Of a stretch of DNA of 64,000 nucleotides, positions 59,457-64,000 are shown in pieces. The notes under the pieces are model-generated. The model had not been told where the DNA came from. It ran no database searches and was given only the letters and a program-made list of their open reading frames with translations. The DNA lies in assembly GCA_015183035.1 (NCBI GenBank), contig JACZZP010000008.1, positions 1,054,001-1,118,000 on the forward strand, read 5' to 3'. The DNA comes from Meloidogyne chitwoodi (lineage: Eukaryota; Nematoda; Chromadorea; Rhabditida; Meloidogynidae). Made by a program: the position numbers and the translations under genes. Numbering within the stretch: the stretch's first letter is position 1; every line of letters begins with the position of its first letter.

Positions 59457-60480
59457 ATGTTGGCTATTCGACAAGATAAAGAAGAAGGAACAGATGGAAT
59501 TGTATTAGACGCTTTGCCGTAATTTTTATTTTATATTTATTACTTTTAAATTTATTTTTTCAAATTTATAATTAATTGAGAATTGATGTTTGTTTAAATA
59601 TAATTATTGATTTAGGTATATTGATGATGTGAATTACACAGAAGAACATAAACAATTGGCTATGAAATTGATTGAGGCTGAAATGAGAAAGTTTCCAATG
59701 ACCAAGAATTACTTGAGAAACTTTCCAGAACCAGATTATGACAAATTTCTGACTCCGAGACTCATCGAAATGCAGCAACAAATTGCTAATAAACAGGTTT
59801 GTTTATTTCATGAATTTAGTACGAGTTAAAATAGTTTATGTTTAATTTGGTTTAAATTTGAATATTACAAAAAAATATTTTGGTCCTAGGTTCTCAGAAA
59901 TAATATTCAGTGCCTGGTACCAATTTAAATTCTTTTTAGGAAATTCCAAAATTAGATTTACTCCGCTATGAAGTGCCGACTCCGGGAAGAGCTGCAAACA
60001 AAAAAGCTTGGCTCTCAGCAATTGACAATTGTAAAGCGCAGCTTGGAAATCAGGCTTTGAGGAAGATTAATTTGGAATTATTACTTGAATATGGTATACA
60101 TTTTTGGATATATTATTTTGTTGTCATACCATTAATTATATTAAGGTTCTGAAGCCCATCTTCGTTCGAATGAAATTTTGAAAAGTCAAGTAGAAATAAG
60201 TGAAACTGAGCTTTACAAAGTTTGTTTAATATTTTAAATTATAAAATATTTCCAAAAAATATCTTAGATCCGTTCCGAACTTTATGAATTAAATGCTCGT
60301 CGTAAACGTAATCAAATGCAAGCGGGTGAGAAATTAGCAGCTTTGGGTCAAGGTTGGGTAGAGTTGGTTACTAAAAATGCAGGAATGGAAATTGCAATTG
60401 ATGCATTAGAAAATGAAATACGGACAACTGCAAAACGATTAAGAGTAGATCCAGGACTTGTACAAAAAGAAAGTAAATGA
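59457..60480 (+). CDS. BCAS2 / SPF27, Prp19-complex splicing factor
   Basis: Core subunit of the Prp19/NTC complex of the spliceosome, binding CDC5L and PRP19. Five exons from ATG 59457 to TGA 60480. The translation matches human BCAS2: start region IVLDALPYIDD (human VVVDALPYFDQ), TKNYLRNFPEPDYDKF (TKNYLSYLTAPDYSAF), LLRYEVPTPG, a coiled coil with RKRNQMQAGEKLAALGQGW (RKNMQLTAGSKLREMESNW), VSLVSKN-equivalent VELVTKNAGMEIAI and LENEI. Length is close to the usual 225. The N-terminus and all junctions keep phase. It probably shares a polycistronic transcript with the upstream 5-alpha-reductase. Confidence 0.93.
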
Positions 60481-60635
60481 TTAGTTGTATGAATTTTTAA
60501 AGAATAAAGAACTTTTTTTTGAAAATTTATTTAATTGAAATAGTTCAACTTTAATTTTATGGAAAAACAATCTTTTTGATCCTCAATTTTATTTTTGCCG
60601 ATAATTTGAGTTTTTAAAATTTCCAACTTTTTTTG

Positions 60636-61189
60636 GTACTTGTACCCTTATGCCCACCCCTCCTTCTTCAATGCCGCGCCTCATTTTATTGCGTCGAACA
60701 AATACTCCAGACTGCCGTGAACGATATTGCCCCAAGAAAACTTTATGTGTAAAGGCTTGTTAAATTTGATTTTAAGTCTATGTTTCAATCTCTATTGGAG
60801 TGTTTATTACTTCTTCATTTTTGAGCCCATGGCTGGTTGGTCTTGGCACAAAAATGGATCTATTCATTGAAATTTACTCTAATGTAAAATTTCATTGATT
60901 GACAAAACACCATCCCACAAAATACCTTCCACACATTAGAGTAAATTTCAATGAATAGATCCATTTTTGTGCCAAGACCAACCAGCCATGGGCCCAAAAT
61001 GAAGAAGTAAACACTCCCAATAGGTCCAAGTTTAACTTGTTTCCAGCAAACTTCAATCTTTAATTACTTTACTTAAACATCAGTTTTCTTGGGGCAATAT
61101 CAATCACGGCAGTCTAGAGTATTTTTTCGGCGCAATAAAATGAGTCGCGTTATTGGAGAAGGAGGGGTGGGCAATAAGGGTACAAGTAC
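60636..61189. mobile_element. Long palindromic foldback element, 554 bp
   Basis: Almost the whole element is a hairpin. GTACTTGTACCCTTATGCCC at 60636 pairs with the complement ending GGGTACAAGTAC at 61189, and pairing continues inward to ATTGAAATTTACTCTAATGT at 60871-60890 around a loop of about 43 bp. Both arms contain the shared module TCCAAGTTTAAC / AACTTGGACCTATTGGGAGTGTTT..CTTCTTCATTTTGGGCCCATGGCTGGTTGGTCTTGG. Inserted between BCAS2 and the TRPV gene, ending 30 bp from the TRPV stop. Confidence 0.85.
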
Positions 61190-61218
61190 TCTTTTTTTAT
61201 TCTAATATTATACTTCTT

Positions 61219-64000
61219 TCATTCCTGCAGTTTTGCTGGTATTAAATAAGAAGTTGCTGGTCGCATTCCACTTTTACGTCCTTCTCTGTTCATGGCATCC
61301 TAGAATATTAATAAAGGGAAAAAAAATTATTTTTAAAATAATTAACCTTCATTTTTCTTTTCAAAATCATTTTTCTTTCTTCTCTAACTGCATTTGCTTG
61401 TTGCTCTTTGCGCATACGTTCAGTTTCAGTATCTACTTCAATCTTTGAAGGAAATTTTTAATTAAGATTTTTTGGAAATATTCTTAACCCTTTTGTTAAC
61501 AACAAAGGCTCTTTTGTGTTTATCTGTACCAATAGGACGTGAATATTCTAACAATGCCATTAGCCGAGCTTTTGGACTAGTAGACAATTCAATCATTAAA
61601 ATTACTTGAGCCCACTAATTAAAAAAATATTAAAAAAAAATTATTTAAAGTCTATTTAACCTGTCTTTTCCATTCCTTTTCTGTGGCATAAATCATTTCA
61701 TATGTCCTTGTCATCATAGCAATTAAAACATTAAATTGCATCAAACTAGAGAATACTTCGTAAATGAAGAAAAGAATCTTTAATAGTTTTACATTTAAAA
61801 TTAAAATTTAAAAAATTCATATTTTACTTTTCCAATTGCAGACATACTTGATTCTTAAAATTATTTGAATATTTAAAATTTTTGACCATTTTATTTTCTA
61901 ACCTTGGCAAGTACTCATATCTCCATAAAATGTTTGATATTCTCCAGTTGTCATAATAAATACACGAATAACTGCTTCAAGTGGATTTTTTATAATATTT
62001 ACTCGGTCGTCTTCAGGATCGGAATTATTTTGATCTTTAGCATTTTGTCGAGCTCGATCACACGAAAGGAAAACGACATAAAATCCTTGAGAGAAACCAA
62101 ATAGAAAAACAAAGTAAATGAGAAAAAAACGAAGTAAATCTTGTGTTATTATTTTATATATCTTAAAAAAATAAATAAAATAATTTTTTAATAATAATAA
62201 TGAACAAACCATCAAGACAAACGGTCCGACAAATTTTACAGCCCGACAATAATACTAAATTAAAATTTTTGAAAATTATATTATTATACTACAGTACATA
62301 TATTAATTTGTCCATTAAATAAATTAGTATCTAAAAAACAGACCAAAAAATGAAGAGAAATTAATATAACAGAACAAATAGAAAACATATTGTCCAAAAA
62401 AAGCATAAAATCTCCTAATCCACATCCAAAGCGTATTGGCACGACACCAATAATTAAAAGCAATGACATTTTGTAAAATATTTTTGTTGGAAATGTTATC
62501 TATTTTTTTTAATATTCCTATTATTTTAAAATATTTAAACTAAGATTTGCCACCATCGCACATATCCAATACTATGTATATCCCAAAATTCACTAGCTAA
62601 TTGAAAGAGTACAATTCCAATTGTTAAAGGTTCACAAACCATACGAATCTAGATAAAATATTTAAATTTTCTTAAATAAAAAATACATTACATAGCCTTG
62701 AATTCCAAATACTGTATAATGCCAAAGATGACATCTTGGATGATCATAAAAATCAGAATCTTTAAAAAAATATATTTAATTTTAATTACAAAAAAAATAA
62801 CAAACGCAATGAAAAGCCAAAAAGACCACTATCCATTATTAGATTTTCCTCCATCTTAATCAGTGTAACCATATCAGTTGTTGACATACTTCCGTTGTGA
62901 ATTACCTCTCCTTTCCAAGAAATATTTCCACCAGTGATTACCCCTTTAAAAATACAAATATTTTCTATTAACTTTGTTACCACTAAATAAAATAATAATT
63001 AAGTTTATTTAATTGGGAATTTAATTAAAATTAGGATAAAATTTATATATTTTTTAATTTATAAGAATAAACATGTTGTTGCAGAGAAAGGTCTACACAT
63101 ATATGCTAATGAAAAAATAATATAAAAAAAGCAAAATCCAAATAAAGACATAAACCATCTTGAAAAAAGGATAAATAAATAAATAAAAGTTAAAATAATT
63201 TTTTTAACCTTCGTTTAGCAAAAGCTTCCCATTTTGCATCTAATAAATCTTCTAAAAGTCCATCAAGCATTTCAAGATGCTCTTCACTTTCACCATAAAC
63301 AACTAAATAAAGAGCTGAATTCTCATTTAAATTTCCATTTTCTTCATTAATTGTATCTATTTTTGCAAGTGGATAAGCAATTGAAGAAGCCTTTTATTTG
63401 AAAAATTAAATAAAATATTTAAAAAAATTTAAACTTGTCCATAATCCCAAAGATATTCACTTTCCAACTGTAAAATCTGTTGAAACATTTTCTTTTTGGC
63501 TAATTTTGCTGCCAAAGTTAATGGTGTTAAATTTTGCTTATTTAACTATAAAAGTTTATTTAAATAATATTTTATATATTTTTAACCAATTGAAGACGTC
63601 CACCTGTATCGTATACTAATTTAAGCATTTCCATATTTTCATGAATAACTGTCATATGTAAACATGCTAAAAATTAATAAAAAAATTAAAAAGACAAGAG
63701 TATCATATAGAGACTGTTTAAAAATAGAATTCCTAAGGGAAATAATAAAATTTATTTTTTACCATTTCCATTTGTATCCTGAGAATTTGGATCAGCTCTT
63801 TTAGCTCTAAGTAAACGATAACAATCAAATTGATTAGTACAAGCAGCAAATGAAAGAGGATATTCACCAAAATACATTCGACTATTATTTAATAAATATT
63901 AATTTAATATTAAAAATTTTTTTACCCTCCATAATCAGTTTTTAAACTTAATTCAACATATTCATGTTCTAAAGAATCTGTTCGACTTCCTTTTTGATCA
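61219..64000 (-). CDS. TRPV channel (OSM-9/OCR class), 5' end outside window
   Basis: Cation channel of sensory cilia, acting in chemo-, osmo- and mechanosensation. Visible from the ankyrin repeats at the right edge: [70 protein letters not shown] and [17 protein letters not shown]. Then [18 protein letters not shown] and SALYLVVYG, typical of nematode TRPVs, and the pre-S1 KWEAFAKRR. Membrane segments follow, with the pore region [19 protein letters not shown]-box-like cytosolic part ([39 protein letters not shown]) ends [17 protein letters not shown] at TGA 61221-61219. About a dozen short introns. Whether it is the osm-9 or an ocr orthologue is not decided here. Confidence 0.93.

Overview
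The window is nuclear DNA of a nematode with a very A+T-rich genome. Genes are cut by many 35-60 nt introns with T-rich TTTTAG/TTTAAG acceptors, the proteins match nematode or general animal families, and several ORFs begin directly at an unpaired splice acceptor, as expected for spliced-leader trans-splicing. A plant-parasitic tylenchid such as Meloidogyne fits the composition and intron style, but the species is an inference.

Layout. 1-4132 (+): exportin-1, 5' end outside the window. 5464-6287 (-): secreted Pro/Asn-rich protein, divergent from 6820-9496 (+): TMEM17 and an ERG4/ERG24-type sterol reductase. 9733-14173: three small membrane proteins of unknown function around ribosomal protein RPL8/uL2 (+). 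15508-24448 (+): secreted type-B carboxylesterase, RAB-1, PCID2 (TREX-2) and a secreted vWA protein. 26061-38984 (-): one 13 kb gene for an ELM2-SANT-C2H2 corepressor-type protein (MIDEAS/TRERF1/SAEG-1 class) with a 6.9 kb intron full of transposon debris. 42435-43706 (+): Glu-rich tail-anchored protein. 44070-52319 (-): a small-conductance Ca2+-activated K+ channel (KCNL/SK) with four apparent alternative first exons. 54200-56522 (-): a basic Ser-rich protein and a LIM protein with a C-terminal membrane anchor. 57395-60480 (+): steroid 5-alpha-reductase and the splicing factor BCAS2/SPF27, spaced like an operon. 61219 to the right edge (-): TRPV channel (OSM-9/OCR class), 5' end outside the window.

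Most genes are housekeeping (nuclear export, mRNA export, splicing, translation, ER-Golgi traffic) or neuronal/ciliary (TMEM17, TRPV, SK). Two sterol-modifying enzymes occur in a lineage that must import sterols.

The unexplained DNA is mostly short inverted-repeat elements. Three have hAT-like CAGGG termini (one with a perfect 8-bp duplication), several are long foldbacks, and otherwise different elements share two sequence modules. Two copies of a degenerate tRNA-like (SINE-like) sequence are also present. I found no CRISPR array, no rRNA and no intact tRNA gene. No wholly new system stands out; the best leads are the SK channel first-exon array, the shared transposon modules and the membrane-anchored LIM protein.
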